Of a stretch of 64,000 bases of DNA, positions 1 through 10,105 are shown piece by piece. The stretch's first letter is position 1. Each line of letters starts with the position of its first letter. The translations under genes and the position numbers were made by a program. Source of the stretch: Arthrobacter sp. M4 (GTDB lineage Bacteria; Actinomycetota; Actinomycetes; Actinomycetales; Micrococcaceae); NCBI RefSeq assembly GCF_020251205.1, contig NZ_JAIWYX010000007.1, forward strand, positions 1 through 64,000, in the 5' to 3' direction. A model generated the notes under the pieces. That model had not been told where the DNA came from, made no database searches, and saw nothing but the letters and a program-made list of their open reading frames with translations.

Positions 1-77
1 GAACCCGGAAGCTAAGACCCACAGCGCCGATGGTACTGCACCCGCCAGGGTGTGGGAGAGTAGGACACCGCCGGACA
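1..77 (+). rRNA. 5S ribosomal RNA, 3' part
   Basis: The first 77 bases match the 3' two thirds of an actinobacterial 5S rRNA: the GAACCCGGAAGCTAAGACCC block, the GCGCCGATGGTACTGC loop E/helix IV part and the closing GAGAGTAGGACACCGCCGGAC are all recognisable. The 5' end lies outside the window, so this is a partial gene and the end of an rRNA operon. The exact 3' end is uncertain by a few bases. Confidence 0.93.
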
Positions 78-88
78 TAACCACAACG

Positions 89-120
89 TAGTCCCCGGAC
101 CAAAGACGGCCCGGGGACTA
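89..120 (+). terminator. rRNA operon terminator hairpin
   Basis: A perfect 10-bp stem (TAGTCCCCGG at 89-98 with CCGGGGACTA at 111-120) encloses a 12-base loop 12 bases after the end of the 5S gene. It has no strong T-tract, as is common in high-GC actinobacteria. Its position directly after 5S makes an rRNA operon terminator the natural reading. Confidence 0.8.
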
Positions 121-182
121 CGCATTTAAACCAACAAACGCCCATGGCGGGGACCAGCACCGGGACCGGTAAGGTGGCAGAT

Positions 183-695
183 ATGGACAACCTGTTTAGC
201 CATCCGGATCCCGGCATGCAGCCAACTCCTGGGCCTCTTGAGATCCTGGACCCCGTGATCAACTCGGTGGTTGTGCCTGCTACGGTTGCCCATGCCTTCC
301 TGGGATTTACTGACCACACCCACCTGTGGTGGCCGCTTGAGAAACACGCAGTCTTTGGTCCCGGCTCGCACGTCGAGTTTGAGGAGAACCTGATTCTGGA
401 GACCGCCGAGGACGGTCGAACCGCAGTGTGGGGCACCATCGACGACTGGCAGCCGCCCCTGTCCTTCCACGCGAGTTGGTACCCCGGAAGCACTGCCCTG
501 TGGTCAACGGAATTGCGCGTGGCCTTCCGTGCCGTGGACGGCGGCACCGAAGTGCGTGTGGTCCATGATGGCTGGGAGGGGGCCGAGAAGCCGTCAGCCA
601 TCAGGGCAGAGTACGACGCCGGCTGGCCGCTTGTGCTGGCTTCGTATGTAAGGTTCATGGGCGGAAGCCCGGAAGCCGCTGAGGGCCAGGCGTAG
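183..695 (+). CDS. SRPBCC (START/Bet v1-like) domain protein
   Basis: This encodes a 170-residue protein with the look of an SRPBCC/AHSA1-type ligand-binding fold: an N-terminal strand, an aromatic HTHLWWPL segment, a GPGSHVEFEE hairpin, repeated beta strands and a C-terminal helix (AGWPLVLASYVRFM). Such proteins bind small hydrophobic ligands; the substrate cannot be told here. I prefer the ATG at 183 because AAGGTGG (171-177) lies five bases before it. An in-frame ATG at 144 would add 13 low-complexity residues and has no ribosome-binding site. The stop overlaps the GTG start of the acetyltransferase by one base, so the two genes are probably co-translated. Confidence 0.75.
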   Translation: MDNLFSHPDPGMQPTPGPLEILDPVINSVVVPATVAHAFLGFTDHTHLWWPLEKHAVFGPGSHVEFEENLILETAEDGRTAVWGTIDDWQPPLSFHASWYPGSTALWSTELRVAFRAVDGGTEVRVVHDGWEGAEKPSAIRAEYDAGWPLVLASYVRFMGGSPEAAEGQA

Positions 696-1231
696 TGAGT
701 AGGAGCTCGACTGTCGTGACTAAGGTTCGACGGCTTTCTGCCGGGGACTGGCAACTGCTGAAAGCCATCCGCCTGGAGATGCTGGCGGATACCCCGATGG
801 CCTACGTCGAAAGCCTCGAAGCCGCCGAACGACAGACGGATACGCAGTGGCAGGCCCGGGCCGAATCGATGACGGGTCCGGATAGCGTAACGCTCATTGC
901 CGAAACAGCTGAACGCCAGGAAGCGGTGGGTCTCATGCGCGTGGTACTGAGGCACCCCCAGAGACCGGAACCTCCCGTACAGGCCGTGCTGACGGCCGTC
1001 TACATTGCCCCTAAGATGCGCGGCCTGGGAGTGGCAGATGAGTTGCTCCATGCTGCTTTGTTTGCCGCCGTCGAACTCGGCGCCGGGACCTTGGAGCTTG
1101 CTGTGCATGAAGATAACGCCCGCGCACGCTCGTTCTACCATCGTCACGGGTTTGCGCTCACGGGGGAGAGTCATCCTTATCCGCAGGATCACAGCCGTAG
1201 GGAACTGGTCATGGTGCGTCCGCTGGATTAG
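695..1231 (+). CDS. GNAT-family N-acetyltransferase
   Basis: The 178-residue product has the GNAT layout: an N-terminal strand-helix (VRRLSAGDWQLLKAIRLEML), central strands with AVYIAPKMRGLGVADELL, which is the motif A acetyl-CoA pyrophosphate loop (R/Q-x-x-G-x-G/A as RGLGVA), and a late LAVHEDNARARSFYHRHGF segment, the usual motif B. It should transfer an acetyl group from acetyl-CoA to an amine; the acceptor is unknown. It starts at GTG 695 overlapping the preceding stop by one base; another GTG at 716 is a possible later start. Confidence 0.85.
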   Translation: MSRSSTVVTKVRRLSAGDWQLLKAIRLEMLADTPMAYVESLEAAERQTDTQWQARAESMTGPDSVTLIAETAERQEAVGLMRVVLRHPQRPEPPVQAVLTAVYIAPKMRGLGVADELLHAALFAAVELGAGTLELAVHEDNARARSFYHRHGFALTGESHPYPQDHSRRELVMVRPLD

Positions 1232-1297
1232 CACTTGATTCATCTCGTTAGGAAACAACAGGCATGCAAAGAACACTGCAAAGGAGCAGGAACGACC

Positions 1298-2725
1298 ATG
1301 GAGCTTGAAGGACGTTCTGTGCTTACTGAGGCCTCGGAAGATTTCCGGCGCTTCGTCGCGCAGTTGGAGGAAGGCCTCACACCAGGGCAAGTGAGTCATG
1401 ACGAGGGCATCCGGCGGCGCTATGCCACTGATGAGGCTCCGGTGCTGGACTTCCACCTGCCGCTCGTCGTGGTGTGGGCAGAGTCCGTGGTCGATGTCCA
1501 GCACTCCGTTCGATGCTGCGCGGCGTTCGGGATCCCCGTGGTTGCCCGCGGTGCCGGCACCGGGGTGTCAGGCGGCGCCCACGCCACGCAAGGCAGCATC
1601 GTCCTTAGCCTCGAACGGATGAACCGGATTTTGGCGCTGAACCCGGACGACGAGACTGCCGTCGTCGAACCCGGCGTTGTCAACGCCGAGCTGAACGAGG
1701 CGGCCGCAGTCCACGGCCTGATGTACGCGCCGGACCCGGCGAGCTACCGGCGGTCCACCGTGGGTGGGAACGTCGCCACCAACGCAGGTGGACTGCGGTG
1801 CGCCAAATATGGGGTCACCCGGGACTCAGTGCTGGCGCTCGACGTCGTTTTGGCTGACGGCTCGCTGATTCACACGGGACACCAGACTTTCAAGGGTGTG
1901 GCCGGTTATGACCTGGCCTCGCTTTTCGTCGGGTCCGAGGGGACTTTGGGCATTGTTGTTGGCGTGACTGTCCGGCTCAGGTACCTTCCCCGCGACGTGC
2001 ACACCGTGGCCGCCTTCTTCCCCGACTTCAAGGCCGCGGCGGCCGGTGTCCTGGCCGTCGGCCGCGCCCGAGTTCAGCCCGCCATAATGGAACTCCTCGA
2101 CGGCGGCACGCTCGCACAGCTCGACGAACTGCACGGCTCGGACCTCAGCGTTCGTGGCACCGCACTGCTTCTGGTCCAGACGGATGGATTCGGCGCAGCG
2201 GCGGAGGCCGCCGTCGTACGTGAAGTCCTCGCCGCCAGCGGTGCGGTGGTCACCATGGAGGTCAGCGAGGAAGCGGAGCGGCTGGTTGAGCTGAGGCGGA
2301 GCAGCCGCGGTAGCGAGGTCGACGACGAATTCCGGGTGGGTGAGGACGTGGCCGTGCCGCGGTCGCGGCTGGTGGACTATGTTGCCGAACTCGAGCGGTT
2401 GGCCGAGGTCCACAACGTTCGGCTCAAGGTGGTTGCCCATGCGGGTGACGGGAACCTGCATCCGACGTTCTGGGTGGATCGTGAAGGTCGGCAGGACGGA
2501 TCGCGGGCCTATGTGGATGCGGTGTCCCGCCTCAACGCCGCGCTGGACGAGTCCGTGACGGTGGGTCTTGCCATGGGCGGGACCATCACTGGAGAGCACG
2601 GAGTGGGGCAATACAAGCTGCGCTGGCTGGGCTTGGAACAAGCTGAACCCGTCCGTGAACTGCAGCGCCGGATCAAGGAGCTATTCGATCCCGCTGGAAT
2701 CCTGAACCCCGGGAAGGCGATTTAG
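1298..2725 (+). CDS. FAD-binding oxidase, GlcD/D-lactate dehydrogenase type
   Basis: A 475-residue flavoprotein of the PCMH/VAO family. The N-terminal FAD domain shows GAGTGVSGGAH (near residue 85) and YDLASLFVGSEGTLGIV (near 210). The C-terminal FAD-oxidase cap shows HAGDGNLHP and the closing TGEHGVGQYK motif, both typical of GlcD and D-2-hydroxyacid dehydrogenases. It probably oxidises a 2-hydroxy acid such as glycolate or D-lactate; which one is not visible. The start chosen is ATG 1298, with AAGGAGCAGG at 1281-1290. An upstream TTG at 1235 is in frame but lacks a ribosome-binding site. No GlcE or GlcF partner follows, so it appears to act alone. Confidence 0.85.
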   Translation: MELEGRSVLTEASEDFRRFVAQLEEGLTPGQVSHDEGIRRRYATDEAPVLDFHLPLVVVWAESVVDVQHSVRCCAAFGIPVVARGAGTGVSGGAHATQGSIVLSLERMNRILALNPDDETAVVEPGVVNAELNEAAAVHGLMYAPDPASYRRSTVGGNVATNAGGLRCAKYGVTRDSVLALDVVLADGSLIHTGHQTFKGVAGYDLASLFVGSEGTLGIVVGVTVRLRYLPRDVHTVAAFFPDFKAAAAGVLAVGRARVQPAIMELLDGGTLAQLDELHGSDLSVRGTALLLVQTDGFGAAAEAAVVREVLAASGAVVTMEVSEEAERLVELRRSSRGSEVDDEFRVGEDVAVPRSRLVDYVAELERLAEVHNVRLKVVAHAGDGNLHPTFWVDREGRQDGSRAYVDAVSRLNAALDESVTVGLAMGGTITGEHGVGQYKLRWLGLEQAEPVRELQRRIKELFDPAGILNPGKAI

Positions 2726-2745
2726 CGCAAGGACACTGAAACAGC

Positions 2746-2780
2746 CAGCGATCCGGTGCTGCACAGCGATCCGGTGCTGC
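2746..2780. repeat. Short tandem repeat, 18-bp period
   Basis: The 17-base unit CAGCGATCCGGTGCTGC occurs at 2746-2762 and again at 2764-2780, in the short gap between two convergent genes. A third, diverged half-copy may follow. No function is evident. Confidence 0.85.
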
Positions 2781-2816
2781 CCTGCGACCCGGGCTGCACG
2801 GTGGGCTGGCCGCCCG

Positions 2817-4229
2817 TTAGTCGTCGACGTCCGGGTACTCGTCCAGGTCACTATAACGGGACTCCTCGGTCTCTGCCTCGAGGATTTTCAGCATCTGTGT
2901 GTCCGGGTTGAGGATGATGGCGGCCTCGTCCCTGCGGTGGCGAAGCACGGTGTCGATGTACGACTGCACGGCCTCGGCGAGGGGAGTGTGGCGTTCCTGC
3001 TTCTCCGTCATGTACCAGCGGTGTTCCAACACTTCGTGGACAACCTCGGCAGGTTCCAGCTTTCCGGCCAGCTCACGCGGGATGGAGCGGACGATCGGCT
3101 CGAACACCTGGCTGACCCAGGCATGGGCGCTGATTTCTTCGTCGAGGTCCGGGTTGTTGTCGGCACGGAACGAGTCCATGTCGTTGAGCAGCCTGCGGGC
3201 CTGGTTTTCCTGCGCATCCAAACCGGTAAGCCGCAGCAAACGGCGCTGGTGGTGTCCGGCGTCGACCACTTTCGGCTGAAGCTGAATGGTGGAGCCATCC
3301 GCCGTCGTTTTGATGGCGTACTCCTCGACGTCGAAACCCAGTTCGTTGAGGCGGCGGATACGGGCGCTGACGCGCCAGCGTTCGCCGAGTTCGAAGGACT
3401 CCTTTTCGGTAAGCTCCGCCCAGAGCCTGCGGTAGGAGTCCATGATGAGCTCGCTGGTGGCCACGGGATCCACCTTGTCCTCGATGAGGCCGCCGTCCAG
3501 CAGGTCCATGAGTTCACCGGCGATGTTGACCCGTGCGATCTCCAGGTCGTACTCGCGCTGTCCGGTGGAGAGGTCCGGGTAGAGTTCGCCGGTTTCGGCG
3601 TCCACGAGGTAGGCGGCGAAGGCTCCCGCGTCCCGGCGGAACAGCGTGTTGGATAGCGAAACGTCGCCCCAATAGAAACCGATGAGGTGCAGGCGCACAA
3701 GCAGGAGGGCCTGGGCATCGATCAGGCGGGTCAGGGTGTCCTTGCGCAGCATCTGGGAGAACAGTGCGCGGTACGGCATGGAGAACTTCAGGTGCCGGGT
3801 CACAAGGACCGGATTCAGGGGCTTGCCATCGGGCGTGGTGCGGCCCGTGATGACGGCAACGGGTTCCACACAAGGCACGTCCAGCCGGGCGAGCTTCCGC
3901 AGCATGTGGTACTCGTGCCGGGCAACGTGCTCCGACGTTTCCTTGATGGCGATGACAGAGCCGCCCAGGTGTGCGAAGCGCACGATGTGACGCGAGATGC
4001 CTCGGGGGAGCGCCGCGAGGTAATCGGTGGGCCAGTCTTCCAGGGCAATGTGCCAGGGGAGGTCCAGAAGCTCAGGGTCTGTTGCAGCGGCAGTGATGTT
4101 CAGTGAGCCGATGACGCTGGCCGGGGGCGCGGAGTCCTTGGCGCTGGCCGGTTCGGTGCGCGGCAGCTTGCCGATCTGTTCGTAATCGGTGGGTTCGTCA
4201 TGCCACTTGGCGCCGGTCTGCTCGGTCAT
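2817..4229 (-). CDS. DUF4032 domain protein, kinase-like fold
   Basis: A 470-residue protein matching the actinobacterial DUF4032 family. The N-terminal half resembles lipopolysaccharide-kinase/protein-kinase-like folds: SVIAIKETSEHVARHEYHML could supply the ATP-contacting lysine and helix C glutamate, GFYWGDVSLSNTLFRR is a catalytic-loop-like D-x(4)-N motif, and YLVDAETGE is a DFG-like position. The C-terminal half is the family-specific part, rich in charged helices and ending in an acidic tail. No substrate is known to me. It is transcribed alone; an 18-bp hairpin lies between it and msiK. Confidence 0.8.
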   Translation of the reverse strand: MTEQTGAKWHDEPTDYEQIGKLPRTEPASAKDSAPPASVIGSLNITAAATDPELLDLPWHIALEDWPTDYLAALPRGISRHIVRFAHLGGSVIAIKETSEHVARHEYHMLRKLARLDVPCVEPVAVITGRTTPDGKPLNPVLVTRHLKFSMPYRALFSQMLRKDTLTRLIDAQALLLVRLHLIGFYWGDVSLSNTLFRRDAGAFAAYLVDAETGELYPDLSTGQREYDLEIARVNIAGELMDLLDGGLIEDKVDPVATSELIMDSYRRLWAELTEKESFELGERWRVSARIRRLNELGFDVEEYAIKTTADGSTIQLQPKVVDAGHHQRRLLRLTGLDAQENQARRLLNDMDSFRADNNPDLDEEISAHAWVSQVFEPIVRSIPRELAGKLEPAEVVHEVLEHRWYMTEKQERHTPLAEAVQSYIDTVLRHRRDEAAIILNPDTQMLKILEAETEESRYSDLDEYPDVDD

Positions 4230-4331
4230 GGCTCAATTCTTCCGTAAGGGGCGTGGGCTCGCACAAAGTTGCCTTCTTCGAGACCGAGGCCGTTGGGTTC
4301 TTGGCGGGAAAAGGCACCATGGCGTTAACCC

Positions 4332-4380
4332 GCACTGGCCGGGCTGCCGGGACCGAAGTCCACGGCAACCCGGCCAGTGC
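4332..4380 (-). terminator. Terminator downstream of msiK
   Basis: An 18-bp stem (4332-4349 with 4363-4380, a single mismatch or wobble) with a 13-base loop lies 29 bases beyond the msiK stop codon. It separates msiK from the DUF4032 gene, which is read in the same direction. Confidence 0.8.
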
Positions 4381-4408
4381 CGGATCAGTTACCTGGTGCC
4401 ACGGGCAA

Positions 4409-5491
<1,083 letters not shown>

Positions 5492-5600
5492 AGTTATCGT
5501 TTCCCTTCACCGGCAGGTACGTGCCGGACGATCCGTTGTGAATGGTTCATTTTGTTCAGTTGAACTCCCCGGCCGGCAATGCCTAAGCCGAGGAGTATCG

Positions 5601-5636
5601 CGTGACGCCGCACGGTTAGCTGTGCGCCACGTCACA
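5601..5636. terminator. Imperfect hairpin after otsB
   Basis: GTGACG...CGCAC near 5602-5613 can pair with GTGCG...CGTCAC at 5622-5635, leaving a small internal bulge. It lies 50 bases past the otsB stop on the minus strand and upstream of msiK, so it may end the otsAB transcript. It could instead be a regulator site in the msiK promoter region. Confidence 0.4.
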
Positions 5637-5684
5637 GAAAGAGTATGTCAGATTATTTGCGGTTGCACGCAAATGTTACGGATG

Positions 5685-6513
5685 TCACATGTGATCCTGC
5701 TCGCCGTCAGCGCCTGCGGCACCACCATTGACTGCCGTGCGTCGTTCGCGCAGAAGCGCTTCCAGCAGCTCGGCAACGTGGATGGGGTGCTCCACACGGA
5801 ACTCCGCCTGAGTGAAATCCAGGCCGACTTTGACGCCCACATCGCCGGGGGCGAGGTGGGCAATCGCGTCCTCATCCGTGACGTCGTCACCGGCAAAAAC
5901 GATGGCCGTTGCGCCGGTGGCCTGGCGAAGGAACGTGACCCCCTCGCCTTTGGAAGCGTGCACCACGGACGTTTCCAAAACGCGTTTGCCGGTCTTCAGG
6001 TAAACACCGGGACGGTCCTGAAGGACCGCCCGGGCAGCAGCCACGGCGTCCTCGGCGACGTCGTCGTCCGCCATCCGGGTGTGCAGCACGACTCCCGCCG
6101 GCTTCTCCTCCAGGACGGTTCCCGGCGCTTCGCTGACGATTTCCTCAAGGACCGTCCGCACCTCATGCAGGCGCTGGCGTTGTTCCGCGTCCAGCTCGAG
6201 GCCCGGGGAGCCTGGGCCAAGCCACGCCTCGGCGCCGTGGCTGCCGACAAGCAGCGTGTCCTTCGGTGGTGATGCCACAGCACGCAGGCTGGCGAGGGCC
6301 CTGCCGGAGATGAGTGCCGTCGTCGTACGCGGAAGGCTGGCGAGTTCAGCGAAAGCGGATGCTGCACGGGGGACTGGCCTGGCGGCGTCGGCATGGTCAA
6401 CGATCGGTGACATGGTGCCGTCGAAGTCCATGGCGACAAGAAGGCGTTCCGTGGCTGCAACGCGACGCAGGGCGTCCAGCAATGCCGGGCTCAGCGTCAG
6501 GGGGCTGGCCTGC

Positions 6514-6524
<11 letters not shown>
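5685..6524 (-). CDS. otsB: Trehalose-6-phosphate phosphatase
   Basis: The 279-residue HAD-superfamily phosphatase removes phosphate from trehalose 6-phosphate, the second step of the OtsAB trehalose pathway in the cytosol. HAD motif I is VAMDFDGTMSPI (near residue 33), motif II is TTALISGR, and motif IV is IVFAGDDVTDEDA. The gene starts inside the end of otsA (11-bp overlap at 6514-6524), so translation is coupled. The length is normal for the family. Confidence 0.95.
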
Positions 6525-8031
<1,507 letters not shown>

Positions 8032-8237
8032 TTCTGCTCCCTGGTGTTGCTGTGACTCACATCCCACCCTATCCGCCGGGAAACTCGCGGGCTATTCGTC
8101 CGTTGGTTTTGCAGGGTGCTTGAGGGCTTTGGTGTCGGCCGGACTCGATTGGTTGAAGCGGCAAGCTCCCAGCTTTCTCACCTAAACTGGCCCTATTGCC
8201 CTGCCCGCTCCAAGACGCCGATCGACACGAGGAATTG

Positions 8238-9128
8238 ATGAGCCCCGCAAACGAACCGCGCCTCTCCAAGGCCGAACGCACCGCCCAGGCCCGCGAAGCC
8301 GCCCGCAAGATCCGGGAGGAACAGCTGAAGAAGCAAAAGCGCAACAAGCTGCTCATTGGATGGGGCATCGTGGTGCTCGTCGTGGCCATCCTGGCTATTG
8401 TGGCGTTGATTGTTACCAATACCATCCGCCAGAATGCGCCAATCGCCGATTCGGGCCCGACGCCGGCCAACGGCAACGTCCACGGCGGCGTTACCCTGCT
8501 GGCCAATACCGACTTGGTGAAATCCGACGCGAAAACTGTCAATGCTTCCGACGTACCGCCTGCTCCGGCCTCTGCTCCGGCGGAAATCAAGCCTCCCGGG
8601 GCCGAAGCTGAGGCCGGAAAACCGGTAAAGGTTGTGGCGTACATCGACTTCATCTGCCCGGTTTGCAAGAACTTTGAATCCACGTACGGCCAGAAGCTCA
8701 ATGAGTTGCGGAACGCCGGGAAGATCACCGTGGAGTACCGTGCGTTGGGCTTCCTGGACAGTCGCTCCACCACAAACTACTCGTCCCGCGCGGCCAACGC
8801 TGCTGCTTGCGTGGTGAACAGCTCCCCGGACAAGTACGCCGCGTTTGTTGACGCCCTGTTTGCCAAGCAGCCAGCCGAAGGTGGTCCGGGCATTTCCGAT
8901 AACGACCTCAAGAAGATGGCAAGCGATGTGGGGGCTGCCAACATTGATTCATGCGTGGACGACAAGAAGTTCCGTCCCTATGTGAAGGTGGCTACCCAGG
9001 AAGCTGCGGCTATCGGTGTGACGGGTACGCCCACCGTGTTTGTGGATGGTAAGCAGTGGGGCAAGGGCGACACCGCCAACATTCCGTTCGACCAGTTCCT
9101 GCAGACAACTGTGGACGCCAAGAAGTAG
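8238..9128 (+). CDS. Membrane-anchored DsbA-family thioredoxin-like protein
   Basis: A 296-residue protein with a charged cytoplasmic N-terminus (residues 1-37, Lys/Arg/Glu rich), one membrane span at about 38-60, a Pro/Ala-rich linker and an extracytoplasmic thioredoxin-fold domain. The active site is C140-P-V-C143 in YIDFICPVCKNFE, and the cis-proline loop is GVTGTPTVFVDG, as in Thioredoxin_4/DsbA-like proteins. It should form or exchange disulfides in secreted proteins. ATG 8238 follows ACGAGGA closely; an upstream in-frame ATG at 8196 lacks a ribosome-binding site. It is transcribed divergently from otsA. Confidence 0.88.
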   Translation: MSPANEPRLSKAERTAQAREAARKIREEQLKKQKRNKLLIGWGIVVLVVAILAIVALIVTNTIRQNAPIADSGPTPANGNVHGGVTLLANTDLVKSDAKTVNASDVPPAPASAPAEIKPPGAEAEAGKPVKVVAYIDFICPVCKNFESTYGQKLNELRNAGKITVEYRALGFLDSRSTTNYSSRAANAAACVVNSSPDKYAAFVDALFAKQPAEGGPGISDNDLKKMASDVGAANIDSCVDDKKFRPYVKVATQEAAAIGVTGTPTVFVDGKQWGKGDTANIPFDQFLQTTVDAKK

Positions 9129-9152
9129 TTTCTGCTCCTGCTGAAGAGGCGG

Positions 9153-9178
9153 CCCGCTCCGGTCTATTCCGGGGCGGG
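9153..9178 (+). terminator. Terminator after the DsbA-like gene
   Basis: CCCGCTCCGG (9153-9162) pairs with CCGGGGCGGG (9169-9178) around a 6-base loop, followed by TTGCTTT. It lies 24 bases after the stop codon. Confidence 0.85.
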
Positions 9179-9182
9179 TTGC

Positions 9183-9278
9183 TTTGGTTCTGGGACCGAT
9201 TTTGGTTCTGGGACCGGTGCTGCCGCCGGGGTGTGGGTGCGTTGGTTCCGGGCCCGACGGCGGTGCTGCCGCCGTCGG
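9183..9278. repeat. Direct repeat and second hairpin before tRNA-Thr
   Basis: TTTGGTTCTGGGACCG occurs at 9183-9198 and 9201-9216. It is followed by a perfect 10-bp hairpin, CCGACGGCGG (9254-9263) with CCGCCGTCGG (9269-9278). The remaining bases up to the tRNA show no coding features; the tRNA promoter should lie here. Confidence 0.7.
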
Positions 9279-9373
9279 GATTTCCGCGCGCGGGAGGTCC
9301 TGGTTTAGGCTTAGTTAGCGCCCTTTTACGGGCGGCTCCGGGTTTCCGGAGAGGTCCCGGCCCGCCGGGACGC

Positions 9374-9447
9374 GCCTCCTTAGCTCAGTTGGCCAGAGCA
9401 CCTGTCTTGTAAACAGGGGGTCGCCGGTTCGAATCCGGCAGGGGGCT
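9374..9447 (+). tRNA. tRNA-Thr (TGT anticodon)
   Basis: A complete cloverleaf can be drawn: acceptor GCCTCCT with AGGGGGC, D-arm TAGCTCAGTTGGCCAGAGCA, anticodon stem CCTGT/ACAGG with loop CTTGTAA (anticodon TGT, threonine), variable loop GGGTC, T-arm GCCGG-TTCGAAT-CCGGC. CCA is not encoded. The long minus-strand reading frame across it is a shadow of the tRNA. Confidence 0.95.
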
Positions 9448-9711
9448 CCGATTGTGGCTTTGATCTGCGGTTTTATTCTCCGGCTGGTGCCGGATTTGGG
9501 ATCATTCCAACAAGGACTCACTATAAACTCACCATAATCAGTTGCCCAGTGGTGGGCTGGCTGCCTCTTTGAGAGGCCAGGGCCGTCTGCTAGCTCAGGC
9601 GTGAAGACCATGAGTGCGGCCCGCTTATCCAGCGCTTCCTTGTATTCCGTCCCGCCGCAGCGTTCCTAGTCACTCTTAACGCCTTTGAAGGTCTCAACGC
9701 GGCACGTTGCA
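9448..9711. other. Non-coding stretch after tRNA-Thr
   Basis: No convincing gene is visible. The stretch directly follows a tRNA 3' end and precedes a broken gene and the accessory catabolic cluster, which is a usual place for an island boundary. I see no integrase and no second copy of the tRNA 3' end in the window. Confidence 0.4.
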
Positions 9712-10025
9712 TCATGCTGGATAGATCCGCGCAGTATGGCTGTCTCTTGGGCGCAACACCATCATGGTCAGTGCCGAAGCGGTGAGGCTTACTTGGCAGA
9801 GGCCCAGCAAGGCCCTTGAGAGCCAGATCATCTCCATCGGATCGAAGATAATGAGGGCGAACCCTGCTCCCGCCAAGAGTGCCGCAGCTGAATTCGGCCA
9901 GTTGTCGATGTCATGAGGACCACATAGTTGTGGGCGAATTCGGCGTAGGCAGTGGTGCCCAGCCGCCAGACCTGGGCCCTGGTGACGTTGATAGCCGGTG
10001 TGTTGGGTTCGGACTTTGTTTTCAT
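9712..10025 (-). pseudogene. Small membrane protein gene, frameshifted
   Basis: Reading leftward from ATG 10025, about 38 residues (ending AYAEFAHNYVVLM) look like a normal soluble N-terminus. Near 9905-9912 sense continues only after a -1 shift, with DIDNWPNSAAALLAGAGFALII and then WLSRALLGLCQVSLTASAL, two hydrophobic stretches, to a TGA at 9712. The joined protein would be about 104 residues. In the uninterrupted start frame the hydrophobic part is lost. I do not recognise the family. A natural one-base loss or a sequencing error are both possible; no slippery heptamer is apparent. Confidence 0.6.
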
Positions 10026-10057
10026 GGCGTGTGCATCTCGTTGTGCTCCAGGGTGCT

Positions 10058-10089
10058 GCTCCCGGGACCTGTGTCGTGGTCCCGGGAAC
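10058..10089 (-). terminator. Terminator after the aldehyde dehydrogenase operon
   Basis: GCTCCCGGGACC (10058-10069) pairs with GGTCCCGGGAAC (10078-10089), 12 bp with one G-T pair and an 8-base loop, 16 bases beyond the stop of the leftward aldehyde dehydrogenase gene. Confidence 0.75.
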
Positions 10090-10105
10090 AGTCTGTCTTT
10101 TCATG

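Noticed and set aside
9315..9611. 98-residue minus-strand ORF over the tRNA
   Set aside because: Its central part is the antisense translation of tRNA-Thr, a frequent false gene call.
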